Shown: positions 7,381-13,405 of the stretch, one piece after another
Layout of the letters: every line of letters starts with the position of its first letter
Numbering within the stretch: the stretch's first letter is position 1
Assembly (NCBI GenBank): GCA_035560935.1
Contig: DATMYQ010000258.1
Coordinates: 1 to 16,488 of the forward strand
Source: DATMYQ01 sp035560935
GTDB lineage: Bacteria; Bacillota; Negativicutes; Sporomusales; Sporomusaceae
DNA: 16,488 nt
Reading direction: 5' to 3'
Translations under genes and position numbers: made by a program
Notes under the pieces: generated by a model
Told to the model about the DNA's origin: nothing
The model's input: the letters and a program-made list of their open reading frames with translations, nothing else
Databases searched by the model: none

Positions 7381-9103
7381 GGCGTCCTCCCTCCCTCAAT
7401 TCGCCGAGCGCCACCGCCCGGGCATACAGCCCGCCCTGTTCCATCAAATCCTGATGTGATCCGCTTTCCACCACGGCGCCGTTGACCAGATATACCACTT
7501 TATCCGAAGCCATGATTGTACTCAAACGATGCGTAATAATAAATGTCGTCCGTGCGGCACTCACTCGCCGTATAGACTGCATAACCAGTTGCTCTGTCTG
7601 CGGATCCAGCGAGGCGGTCGGTTCGTCAAACAACAAAATCACCGGATCCAGCAATATGGCCCGGGCAATCGCAATGCGTTGCCGCTGTCCACCGGACAAA
7701 TTCCCGCCCAATTCGCTAACCTGCGTCTGATAACCCAGCGATAAATTCACAATAAATTTATGGGCATCGGCCATTTTCGCCGCCGTCTCCACCTGTTCCA
7801 TCGAGGCATCAGGCCGTCCATAGCGGATATTTTCCAGAATACTGGTATGAAACAGAATCGGTTCCTGTTGAATAAAACCGATTTGGCGGCGTAAAAATTC
7901 CAACCTTAATTCTTTGACATTCACCCCATCAAAAAAAATGGCTCCCGCCAACGGATCATATAACCGCAACAGCAAATTGGCAAAAGAGGATTTACCGGCT
8001 CCGCTGGGACCGACAATCGCCACCACTTCGCCCGGACCCGCTGTCAGATCAATTTTTCTTAAAATTTGTTTCCCTTTCTGATATTCAAAAGAAACGTCGC
8101 GAAACTCCACCTGGCCCCGTATTGCTGGCAGCTCCCGATCACCGTCCGGCACAGTAGCCGGTTGTTGGTCCAGCCGGCCAATCCGTTGCCAAGCCACCGT
8201 ACCCAGTTTGAGCTGAGTGTACGCCTGGCTGATTTTCCTCACTGGCACCGGGATGTTCAAGCTATAGGCCAAAAACGCGAACATGCCGCCAATCGACAAA
8301 TCGCCACGGATCACTTCCCGGCCTCCATACCAGATAATAATCGTTAAACCAATAGCCGCCAGGAATTCCACCAACGCCAGCAACAGAGCGCTTAACCGTT
8401 GCGCCCGCAAAAACTTTTCCGCCGCCTGCTCAATTTGCACTTTGAATTTCCGTAACTCATACTCTTCCCGCACATAACTTTGCACAATCAGCACCGACAA
8501 AATCGCCTGATGCAATAGCCCAGACACATTATCCAACGTCCGTACCACCATTTCCCCCAGACGGGCGATTTTGCGGTTAAAACCGCCAATGGCCAAAATA
8601 ATAAATGGCACGGTGGCAAAAGTCACCAACGCCAGTTCCACATCAAAATACAGCATAATTGCCGCAATGGCCACCAGGTTCAGCGACTCCACCAGAATTT
8701 CCGGCATTCCTTCCGTTACCGCCTGCTGGATCAGCCAAAGATCTGTAGTGAACAGCGACATAATTTCACCGGTGGATCGATTCATAAAATAAGCATAATC
8801 CAGTGACTGCAGGCGGGCAAACATGCCTTCCCGCATATATGCCAGCATACGGTTACCAGCTTTGGCAATAATATATCCATACAAATATGAAAAAAGTCCC
8901 CGTATGAAGTACAGCACTACAATACCGGCAGCGATAGCATGCAACGATCCCAAATCACCATTTGCCAGTGCGCCGTCAATCAAAAATTTGATCATCAGCG
9001 GCGCCGCCAATCCGGCCAAGCCAGCAATCACAAAACAAATTAAGGCTGTTGCAACCAAGGGCCAATAGGGTACGATAAATTTTTTCCAATAAAAAGATTG
9101 CAT
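7373..9103 (-). CDS. ABC exporter half-transporter (MsbA/BmrA/LmrA-like: fused membrane and ATPase domains)
   Basis: Homodimer-type or heterodimer-type ABC exporter of 576 aa in the inner membrane; the substrate is not predictable (lipid, drug or peptide). An N-terminal six-helix ABC transmembrane domain spans about 10-300. The ATPase domain follows, with Walker A GPSGAGKSS (365-373), Q-loop Gln412, signature LSGGQRQR (469-476), Walker B VILLFDEP (488-495) with catalytic Glu494, and His525 in ITHRL. All catalytic residues are intact, so it need not depend on a partner ATPase. The ATG has GGAGG 6 nt upstream. It is the first gene of the ABC/znuCB/HD unit and overlaps znuC by 8 nt, an uncommon pairing of exporter and metal importer. 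Confidence 0.92.
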   Translation of the reverse strand: MQSFYWKKFIVPYWPLVATALICFVIAGLAGLAAPLMIKFLIDGALANGDLGSLHAIAAGIVVLYFIRGLFSYLYGYIIAKAGNRMLAYMREGMFARLQSLDYAYFMNRSTGEIMSLFTTDLWLIQQAVTEGMPEILVESLNLVAIAAIMLYFDVELALVTFATVPFIILAIGGFNRKIARLGEMVVRTLDNVSGLLHQAILSVLIVQSYVREEYELRKFKVQIEQAAEKFLRAQRLSALLLALVEFLAAIGLTIIIWYGGREVIRGDLSIGGMFAFLAYSLNIPVPVRKISQAYTQLKLGTVAWQRIGRLDQQPATVPDGDRELPAIRGQVEFRDVSFEYQKGKQILRKIDLTAGPGEVVAIVGPSGAGKSSFANLLLRLYDPLAGAIFFDGVNVKELRLEFLRRQIGFIQQEPILFHTSILENIRYGRPDASMEQVETAAKMADAHKFIVNLSLGYQTQVSELGGNLSGGQRQRIAIARAILLDPVILLFDEPTASLDPQTEQLVMQSIRRVSAARTTFIITHRLSTIMASDKVVYLVNGAVVESGSHQDLMEQGGLYARAVALGELREGGRHV

Positions 9104-9113
9104 ACCTGCCTCC

Positions 9114-9162
9114 GGGTTGACACCATCTATACTTCACCTTACGGTTGCGCACTGTTCAACCC
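9114..9162 (-). repeat. Inverted repeat in the leader of the ABC transporter operon
   Basis: GGGTTGA at 9114-9120 and TCAACCC at 9156-9162 are perfect 7-bp complements, 35 nt apart. In the transcript the 3' arm ends just before the GGAGG ribosome site of the exporter gene, and between the arms an ACC-GTAA-GGT mini-hairpin with a GNRA-type loop can form. It could be a leader structure that affects translation, or an operator. No clear promoter was found in the 110-nt gap. Confidence 0.4.
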
Positions 9163-9174
9163 TCTTATAGCTTA

Positions 9175-9205
9175 CAATAAAAGTGGGAAGGCTGGCCGCC
9201 TTCCC
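9175..9205 (-). terminator. Intrinsic terminator of the NlpC/P60 gene
   Basis: An 8-bp GC-rich stem GGGAAGGC/GCCTTCCC (9185-9192 and 9198-9205) with a 5-nt loop starts 8 nt after the stop at 9214. In the minus direction it is followed by ACTTTTATTG. Confidence 0.85.
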
Positions 9206-9213
9206 GCTCAAAT

Positions 9214-9882
9214 TTAGATCACCCGGCGAGCTCCAACATAGCATGCGCCCCAATAGCCATCGTCGATTCTGGTCACGGCAACGCCGCTACTGGACGTGGC
9301 GCTGATGAATTGACCATTACCCAGGTAAATACCGCTGTGAGAAACACCGGCGGCATATGTAGTGAAAAACACCAGATCACCCGGCTGCAAACGATTATAT
9401 GAAACAGGCTGACCCACTTCATACTGTTCGTCTGCCATTCGGGGCAGGCTGATTCCACTGCCGGCGAATACATAGCGGACAAAACCGGAACAGTCAAATC
9501 CACTGGGAGTTGTGCCGCCAAAAGAATACGGCACTCCGACATAACGTAGAGCAGTTGGAATAACACGCCGTGCAATCAGCGACGAGGCATCACGGCTTAC
9601 CGGAATGTCCCGTCCCATGAGTGCCCGAAAAGTCTGGGCACCAACAACACCATCGGCATCAATTCCCCGGTCTTGCTGGAACGAACTGACCGCTACCGCA
9701 GTCCGTTCGCCAAAAGTACCGTCGGCAGCACCAGTGTCGTAGCCGAGATTATTCAACTGGATCTGAATGGCGGCGATTTCATCGCCCACATCCCCCGTCT
9801 CATAATTCTCCGCTGCATACGCCATCGGCGCGACCGCAAGAATGAGCCACAACGAAACAAGAACCCCAAAAACTCTCTTCAA
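9214..9882 (-). CDS. Secreted peptidoglycan hydrolase: PG-binding domain plus NlpC/P60 endopeptidase
   Basis: Exported cell-wall hydrolase of 222 aa that should cut stem peptides in peptidoglycan. Residues 1-23 are a signal peptide with an AYA-A cleavage site. A PG_binding_1 domain covers about 29-90 (IQLNNLGYDTGAADGTFGERT, GVVGAQT). The NlpC/P60 domain covers about 104-222, with catalytic Cys131 in FDCSGFV and His182 in VSHSGIYLGNG. The third catalytic position, usually His/Asn/Gln within the FIHA-type motif, reads Ser194 here (QFISATSSSG). The start is TTG at 9882, supported by AGGAG 7 nt upstream and by the signal peptide; no ATG fits. A c-di-AMP riboswitch precedes it, as for many Firmicute wall hydrolases, and a terminator follows, so the gene is a single unit. 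Confidence 0.94.
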   Translation of the reverse strand: MKRVFGVLVSLWLILAVAPMAYAAENYETGDVGDEIAAIQIQLNNLGYDTGAADGTFGERTAVAVSSFQQDRGIDADGVVGAQTFRALMGRDIPVSRDASSLIARRVIPTALRYVGVPYSFGGTTPSGFDCSGFVRYVFAGSGISLPRMADEQYEVGQPVSYNRLQPGDLVFFTTYAAGVSHSGIYLGNGQFISATSSSGVAVTRIDDGYWGACYVGARRVI

Positions 9883-9892
9883 TTGTCTTCTC

Positions 9893-10004
9893 CTCTCGAC
9901 GCCTCCGAGGTTAGCTGACGGGTTAGGGTTGCAGGCACCCCACTTTTACAAGTTTCACCCCAAAAACATGGTTCCCCCGTACCTGAGCTGGATTCGGCTT
10001 TTTT
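9893..10004 (-). promoter_or_regulatory. ydaO-yuaA class c-di-AMP riboswitch
   Basis: On the minus strand the conserved blocks of the ydaO class occur in order: GCCGAATCC (9998-9990), ACGGGGGAACC (about 9981-9971), TTTTGGGGTGAAAC (9965-9952), and the diagnostic AACCCGTCAGCTAACCTCG followed by GAGGC ending at 9901. The terminal P1 stem can form between GCC at 9998-9996 and GGC at 9903-9901. Only 18 nt separate the end of P1 from the TTG start, and no terminator fits there, so control is probably translational: CTCG of the 3' strand can alternatively pair with CGAG just ahead of the AGGAG. In this class c-di-AMP normally lowers expression. Confidence 0.93.
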
Positions 10005-10010
10005 ACACTC

Positions 10011-10016
10011 AGTATA
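10011..10016 (-). promoter_or_regulatory. -10 element of the riboswitch/NlpC transcript
   Basis: TATACT on the minus strand lies 12 nt upstream of the first conserved riboswitch base, which would place the transcript start near 10004. The -35 position (about 10034-10039, TTCGCC/TCGCCG) is a poor match, so this promoter is weak or uses other contacts. Confidence 0.5.
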
Positions 10017-10037
10017 AAACTATTCGGGCCTCACGGC

Positions 10038-10066
10038 GAAAATCCTGCCATCTTCGCAGGATTTTC
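10038..10066 (-). terminator. Intrinsic terminator of the glycosyltransferase gene
   Basis: A perfect 11-bp stem GAAAATCCTGC/GCAGGATTTTC (10038-10048 and 10056-10066) with a 7-nt loop begins 4 nt after the stop codon. In the minus direction the T-tract lies in the distal arm (GGATTTTCG). Confidence 0.8.
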
Positions 10067-10070
10067 ATCA

Positions 10071-11024
10071 TCATTTTTCTTGATTTTGTTTTAATTCCGC
10101 CTGTAACCAGTATAAAGGGCGCTGTTTGACTTCTTCAAAGATTCTGCCGACATACTCGCCAATAATCCCCATGCCGATTAACTGCAATCCGCCTAAAATC
10201 AAAATACTGGCTGATATAGTGGCCCAACCGGGCACCGCTTCATCGGTGAACCACTTGATATAGACGACATGCATCGTCACAATAAAGCTAATTAACGCAC
10301 AGAACAAACCAATATAAAATGCAAAACGGAGCGGCATTTTCGAATAAGCGGTAATCCCATCCAGCGCAAAATTCAACATCCGCCCCACCGAGAATTTTGA
10401 TACCCCCGCATGTCGTTTCGGGGCCACAAATTCGATTTTCGTCTGCCGGTAACCAATAATCGTGATCATTCCCCGGATGAACCGGGCCCGCTCCCGGAAA
10501 CGCCGAAAACTCTCTACCGCCAGTCTGTCCATCAGACGAAAATCCGATCCGCCCGGCGTGATCTGAACTTTGGACATGATGTTCATCAACGTGTAGAACA
10601 TGGCCGAAGTAAAGTTTTTCAACCAGGAAACGCCTTCCGTGGTTTTACGAATCGTTTGCACCACCTGAAAACCGGCTTCCCATTGGGCAATAAGCACTGG
10701 CAACAACTCCGGCGGATGCTGCATATCACCATCCATGGTAATCACTGCGTCACCATCGGCATGATCCAGTCCACAAGTAAGTGCAATTTGATGTCCAAAA
10801 TTCCGGGCCAGGATCAGCGCCCGCACTCTGGTATCCCGCCGAGTCAATGAATCCAGCAGAAACGGCGTCGCATCCCGGGATCCATCATCCACAAACATTA
10901 ACTCAAAAGAATACGGTAACGGATCCATATATCTACAGACTTCTTGATAAAAGTCTTCTATATTTTCTTCTTCATTGTACACCGGTACAACTATTGATAT
11001 CCGTTTTTTTCCCTTCTCACCCAT
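10071..11024 (-). CDS. Membrane-anchored family 2 glycosyltransferase (GtrB/DPM1/ArnC-like)
   Basis: Transfers a sugar from a nucleotide donor to a lipid carrier (undecaprenyl or dolichyl type) at the inner membrane; 317 aa from the start used here. The GT-A core opens SIVVPVYNEEENI (10-22), then VDDGSRD (45-51), RNFGHQIALTCGLDHADGD, the metal-binding DGD (98-100) in MDGDMQHPPE, and KRHAGVSKFS (203-212). Two C-terminal membrane helices follow at about 232-255 and 268-291, as in GtrB. A longer frame back to a TTG at 11168 exists, but it crosses the aroH terminator and the gene's own promoter. The ATG at 11024 has AAGGAGG 7 nt upstream and is preferred over the ATG at 11030. It stands alone between its own promoter and terminator. 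Sugar and acceptor are unknown. Confidence 0.93.
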   Translation of the reverse strand: MGEKGKKRISIVVPVYNEEENIEDFYQEVCRYMDPLPYSFELMFVDDGSRDATPFLLDSLTRRDTRVRALILARNFGHQIALTCGLDHADGDAVITMDGDMQHPPELLPVLIAQWEAGFQVVQTIRKTTEGVSWLKNFTSAMFYTLMNIMSKVQITPGGSDFRLMDRLAVESFRRFRERARFIRGMITIIGYRQTKIEFVAPKRHAGVSKFSVGRMLNFALDGITAYSKMPLRFAFYIGLFCALISFIVTMHVVYIKWFTDEAVPGWATISASILILGGLQLIGMGIIGEYVGRIFEEVKQRPLYWLQAELKQNQEK

Positions 11025-11049
11025 CCTCATTCCTCCTTCCCATCCTAAT

Positions 11050-11078
11050 ATTATCTCATCATTGGGCATACCGGTCAA
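11050..11078 (-). promoter_or_regulatory. Sigma-A promoter of the glycosyltransferase gene
   Basis: On the minus strand TTGACC (11078-11073) and GATAAT (11055-11050) are spaced by exactly 17 nt. Transcription would start near 11043, only about 19 nt before the ATG at 11024. This fixes the gene start, because the upstream codons of the longer frame would not be transcribed from here. Confidence 0.8.
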
Positions 11079-11156
11079 TATCACCGGAATACCATATTTG
11101 CCTAAAAAAGCCACCAAAATATACGGACGCCGCAACCTTTCACTCTCTGTTACGCA

Positions 11157-11191
11157 GAAAAAGGCCAAACTGACGCTGACATCAGCCTGGC
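11157..11191 (-). terminator. Intrinsic terminator of aroH
   Basis: In the minus direction GCCAGGCTGA (11191-11182) pairs over 10 bp with TCAGTTTGGC (11173-11164), including two G-T pairs, around an 8-nt loop, followed by CCTTTTTC. On the plus strand those wobbles become mismatches, so it should act in one direction only. With the promoter at 11050-11078 it accounts for the 192-nt gap between aroH and the glycosyltransferase gene. Confidence 0.8.
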
Positions 11192-11216
11192 TCTTTTTAA
11201 AATCCCTATTCCCCGT

Positions 11217-11579
11217 TTATTTCCCCTGCACATCCTGTCGCAATACCACCGCTCCGTGCAGATATACATGGTGGATATCCCGCTGTTTTTTTTCCGTGTT
11301 CCACAAAATCAGAATCCGGATACAAAGCGGCAAACCCATTGGCTGCTCAATCTCCTGCGTCCCGAATAACGGTACTTCGTTCCAACCCATTTTCCGCGCC
11401 CCCACGGCCGGAAACGCCGAGTTCAGATCCGGTGTGGAACTAAAAATGACCGCGCCAATATCTTCTGTATCCATCTGGTTATCCTTTGCCATCGCTAACA
11501 GCAACTCGCCAACCCGTTCAATAACCTGGCCGGCTTCATTGGCCTCAACGGTTGTAGCCCCTCTTACCCCGCGCAGCAT
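11217..11579 (-). CDS. aroH: Chorismate mutase, AroH class
   Basis: Converts chorismate to prephenate, the branch point to Phe and Tyr; cytoplasmic trimer, 120 aa, normal length. It aligns with the Bacillus subtilis AroH enzyme: RGVRGATTVE (3-12), SSTPDLNSAFPA (47-58), GTQE (73-76), LCIRI (85-89) and HHVYLHGAVVLR (103-114). The active-site residues are kept: Arg6, Arg62, Glu76, Arg88 and Tyr106 (B. subtilis Arg7, Arg63, Glu78, Arg90, Tyr108). Cys75 of B. subtilis corresponds to Gly73 here. The ATG has GGAGGTG about 7 nt upstream. The gene is isolated, with terminators on both sides and a sigma-H-like promoter upstream rather than an aro operon around it. Confidence 0.95.
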   Translation of the reverse strand: MLRGVRGATTVEANEAGQVIERVGELLLAMAKDNQMDTEDIGAVIFSSTPDLNSAFPAVGARKMGWNEVPLFGTQEIEQPMGLPLCIRILILWNTEKKQRDIHHVYLHGAVVLRQDVQGK

Positions 11580-11650
11580 GACCGCACCTCCATTCCATTC
11601 CTTATTCCATCCCGTGCGGCAAAACCTGACCGGAAGGGAACCATCTTAGA

Positions 11651-11679
11651 CTATTCGCTTCATTCGTAATTATTCCTGC
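11651..11679 (-). promoter_or_regulatory. Sigma-H (Spo0H)-type promoter upstream of aroH
   Basis: On the minus strand GCAGGAATA (11679-11671) fits the sigma-H -35 consensus RNAGGAWWW at every position, and AGCGAATAG (11659-11651) fits the -10 RNNGAATWW at all but the last base. The spacer is 11 nt, within the usual 11-12. It lies between the hydrogenase terminator and aroH, giving a leader of about 65 nt. A weaker sigma-A reading (TTTTCC, 17 nt, TAATTA) overlaps it. Apart from this and the terminator at 11698-11731, nothing else was seen in the 176-nt gap. Confidence 0.7.
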
Positions 11680-11697
11680 CTTTAGATTAGGAAAAGT

Positions 11698-11731
11698 CAG
11701 GCAAAACCGGCGGAAGTGTCTTCTCCGCCGG
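11698..11731 (-). terminator. Terminator of the hydrogenase operon
   Basis: An 8-bp GC-only-but-one stem CCGGCGGA/TCCGCCGG (11707-11714 and 11724-11731) with a 9-nt loop lies 24 nt after the last hydrogenase gene. In the minus direction it is followed by TTTTGCCTG. The T-tract is short, so some read-through into aroH is possible. Confidence 0.75.
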
Positions 11732-11755
11732 CTAAATTCACTCTATTTTCTTTCT

Positions 11756-12139
11756 TTATCCAACCGTCAACCGCCGCCGCAACCGTTCGGCCCCCTGCAG
11801 CAAATCCGCTCGCTGGGTCGCCGCCAGTGCCGGAAACATTGCCACTTCCAAGGTTTCCAGTATCGGCTGCCCGTTTTGGTTGAAAAACACACCGTACCAC
11901 ACACCGGCGGTACCGCTTTCCAACCATTCCGCCGGTTCATCGGACCCTTCCAGGCGAATCCGCAGACCGCCCTCGCCTAAGATCCCCCGGATATTCTGCC
12001 GATCTTCCGGCGCCAATCCCATTTTGTCAATAAACAAAGTATGCGTGGCACCGGTCTCGGCCAAAGCTGTCAGAGCCGTTGAAATCTCATGAAGCACGGC
12101 GACCGTTTGCGTCGACATGTTTTCCCAGGTTTCATTCAT
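11756..12139 (-). CDS. HyaF/HupH-like hydrogenase accessory protein, single-domain form
   Basis: Likely cytoplasmic maturation factor for the [NiFe] hydrogenase encoded upstream; 127 aa. The central ILGEGGLRIRLEG...EWLESGTAGVWYGVFF...PILETLEVA (53-100) matches the repeat in HyaF/HupH (LLGEGEVSVRI...EIQEAIFCGLWRV in HyaF). Proteobacterial HyaF has about 285 residues and two such repeats; here there is only one. HupH-type proteins are implicated in small-subunit maturation, and the exact step is inferred. A longer frame to 12208 exists, but the ATG at 12139 overlaps the hyaD stop by 4 nt (ATGA) and has GGAGG 10 nt upstream. It is the last gene of the operon. Confidence 0.8.
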   Translation of the reverse strand: MNETWENMSTQTVAVLHEISTALTALAETGATHTLFIDKMGLAPEDRQNIRGILGEGGLRIRLEGSDEPAEWLESGTAGVWYGVFFNQNGQPILETLEVAMFPALAATQRADLLQGAERLRRRLTVG

Positions 12140-12621
12140 ACAACGGTAACCTCCGTTCCCCACCGCCGGAGCCAAGCCAGGACTTTCTCCCGGACTGGCA
12201 CCACACACTCTGCTACCGTCGGGCTCAACTCCAGTCCCACATCAACCACTGCCGGCTGCACACCCAGCACGACCAGTTCCCGTACCGGCCGTTCCAGCAA
12301 ATCCAAGGCGGCCAGCACATCCTGCACCCCCAGTTCATGCATGGATACCTTTTCCTTAAAATAAGCCCGGACTTCGGCCCCGGAAAATTCATACAGACTG
12401 CCGTGAGGCTGGCTGCCGTTGACGGCGTCCACGATCACCAGCCGGTCGGTTTGCGTCAGGAACCGCAGCAACTCCATCCCCAGCGTCCCGCCGTCCAAAA
12501 CCTGAACGTGGCTGGGAAATGCGCAACATTGCTGCAAATCTTCCACTACCCGCACCCCAAACCCTTCATCCTGCATCAAAATATTCCCCACGCCCAGTAC
12601 TGTGATCTGTTCCTGTTCCAT
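12136..12621 (-). CDS. hyaD: Hydrogenase maturation protease (HyaD/HybD/HupD family)
   Basis: Endopeptidase that removes the C-terminal tail of the hydrogenase large subunit after nickel insertion; cytoplasmic, 161 aa, normal length. It starts with the family motif VLGVGNILMQDEGFG (8-22). The nickel-sensing residues known from HybD (Glu16, Asp62, His93) correspond to Glu19, Asp65 (IVDAVNG) and His95 (SMHELG). Its expected substrate is HyaB, encoded two genes upstream, cut after His612. The ATG has AAGGAG 7 nt upstream and lies 24 nt after the hyaC stop. The end overlaps the next gene by 4 nt. Confidence 0.95.
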   Translation of the reverse strand: MEQEQITVLGVGNILMQDEGFGVRVVEDLQQCCAFPSHVQVLDGGTLGMELLRFLTQTDRLVIVDAVNGSQPHGSLYEFSGAEVRAYFKEKVSMHELGVQDVLAALDLLERPVRELVVLGVQPAVVDVGLELSPTVAECVVPVREKVLAWLRRWGTEVTVV

Positions 12622-12645
12622 TGAGCACTCCTTGTACTACTTTTG

Positions 12646-13362
12646 TTATGCTTTTTTGCGTTTTGGTTTAATATCGCAGTAGTCGTCCGGTTCCTCTTCC
12701 ATATATTTGACCCCGGAAAACATCGAGGAAACCTCGCCGCCCTTTTCCAGATAATCCGCCCGAATGGCCATGTAAATATGGACAATGGCGAACAGGACGA
12801 TAAACCAGGCCACATAGTGATGAACCAGGTGCACGGTATATTCATCAATCAGCCAATAATTAACCGGTCCGAAAATCTTCGCCAGCATCCGGTTGGGTTC
12901 CACTTTAAAATACATGGCAAACCCGGTGACGATTTCAATAACGATGGCCAGATACACCGTAGCATAGCCGGAACGAGCCAGTGAATTGCGCAAATAGGGA
13001 CGATGTTTGGGGCGCAAAAACATATAATGCAATTTGGTATCCAAAATCCCGGTCCAGTATAGCTTGGTATGCAGCATCGGAAACAACCGGTCTCCCGGGT
13101 TGGTAAGAAAACCATACACCTTGAGGATAAACCCGGCCACCAGCGCATAGGCGGCAATAAAATGAATATAACGGATCCACTCCATGGAAAGGACACTGTT
13201 CACGGCAAAGGTAGGCTCTATTCCCTGCGTCCCGATAAAAAACGGATTGCCGATATACAGTCCCGTAAAAAACAACACTACAATGGCAAGTACCATAATC
13301 CAGTGAAAAATCCGTGTCCAGGGACTGAACAGATAATAGGGTTTCATTTCCCCTTGTTTCAT
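12646..13362 (-). CDS. hyaC: [NiFe] hydrogenase b-type cytochrome subunit
   Basis: Membrane di-haem cytochrome b that anchors the hydrogenase dimer and passes electrons to the quinone pool; 238 aa, typical for HyaC/HupC. Four membrane helices are visible: about 17-37, 63-85, 132-152 and 178-200. Candidate haem ligands are His20 (RIFHWIM), His67 (RYIHFIAAY), His181/His182 (LVHHYVAW) and His195 (IVHIYMAI), placed as in the family. A lysine-rich tail (KPKRKKA) fits a cytoplasmic C-terminus. The ATG has GGAGG 9 nt upstream, with an alternative ATG five codons later. It follows hyaB by 43 nt. Confidence 0.94.
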   Translation of the reverse strand: MKQGEMKPYYLFSPWTRIFHWIMVLAIVVLFFTGLYIGNPFFIGTQGIEPTFAVNSVLSMEWIRYIHFIAAYALVAGFILKVYGFLTNPGDRLFPMLHTKLYWTGILDTKLHYMFLRPKHRPYLRNSLARSGYATVYLAIVIEIVTGFAMYFKVEPNRMLAKIFGPVNYWLIDEYTVHLVHHYVAWFIVLFAIVHIYMAIRADYLEKGGEVSSMFSGVKYMEEEPDDYCDIKPKRKKA

Positions 13363-13405
13363 GGTTCGCGACCTCCCTCCCTCATACTATCATCCGGCGA
13401 CGCCG

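Noticed and set aside
11025..11168. N-terminal extension of the glycosyltransferase to a TTG at 11168
   Set aside because: It would begin inside the aroH terminator stem and cross the TTGACC-17-GATAAT promoter; the AAGGAGG-preceded ATG at 11024 matches the usual family N-terminus.
11580..11650. Leader peptide or T-box upstream of aroH
   Set aside because: No T-box bulge sequence or Phe/Tyr/Trp codon run; the only short frame here (from the ATG near 11645) runs past the aroH start without a ribosome site.
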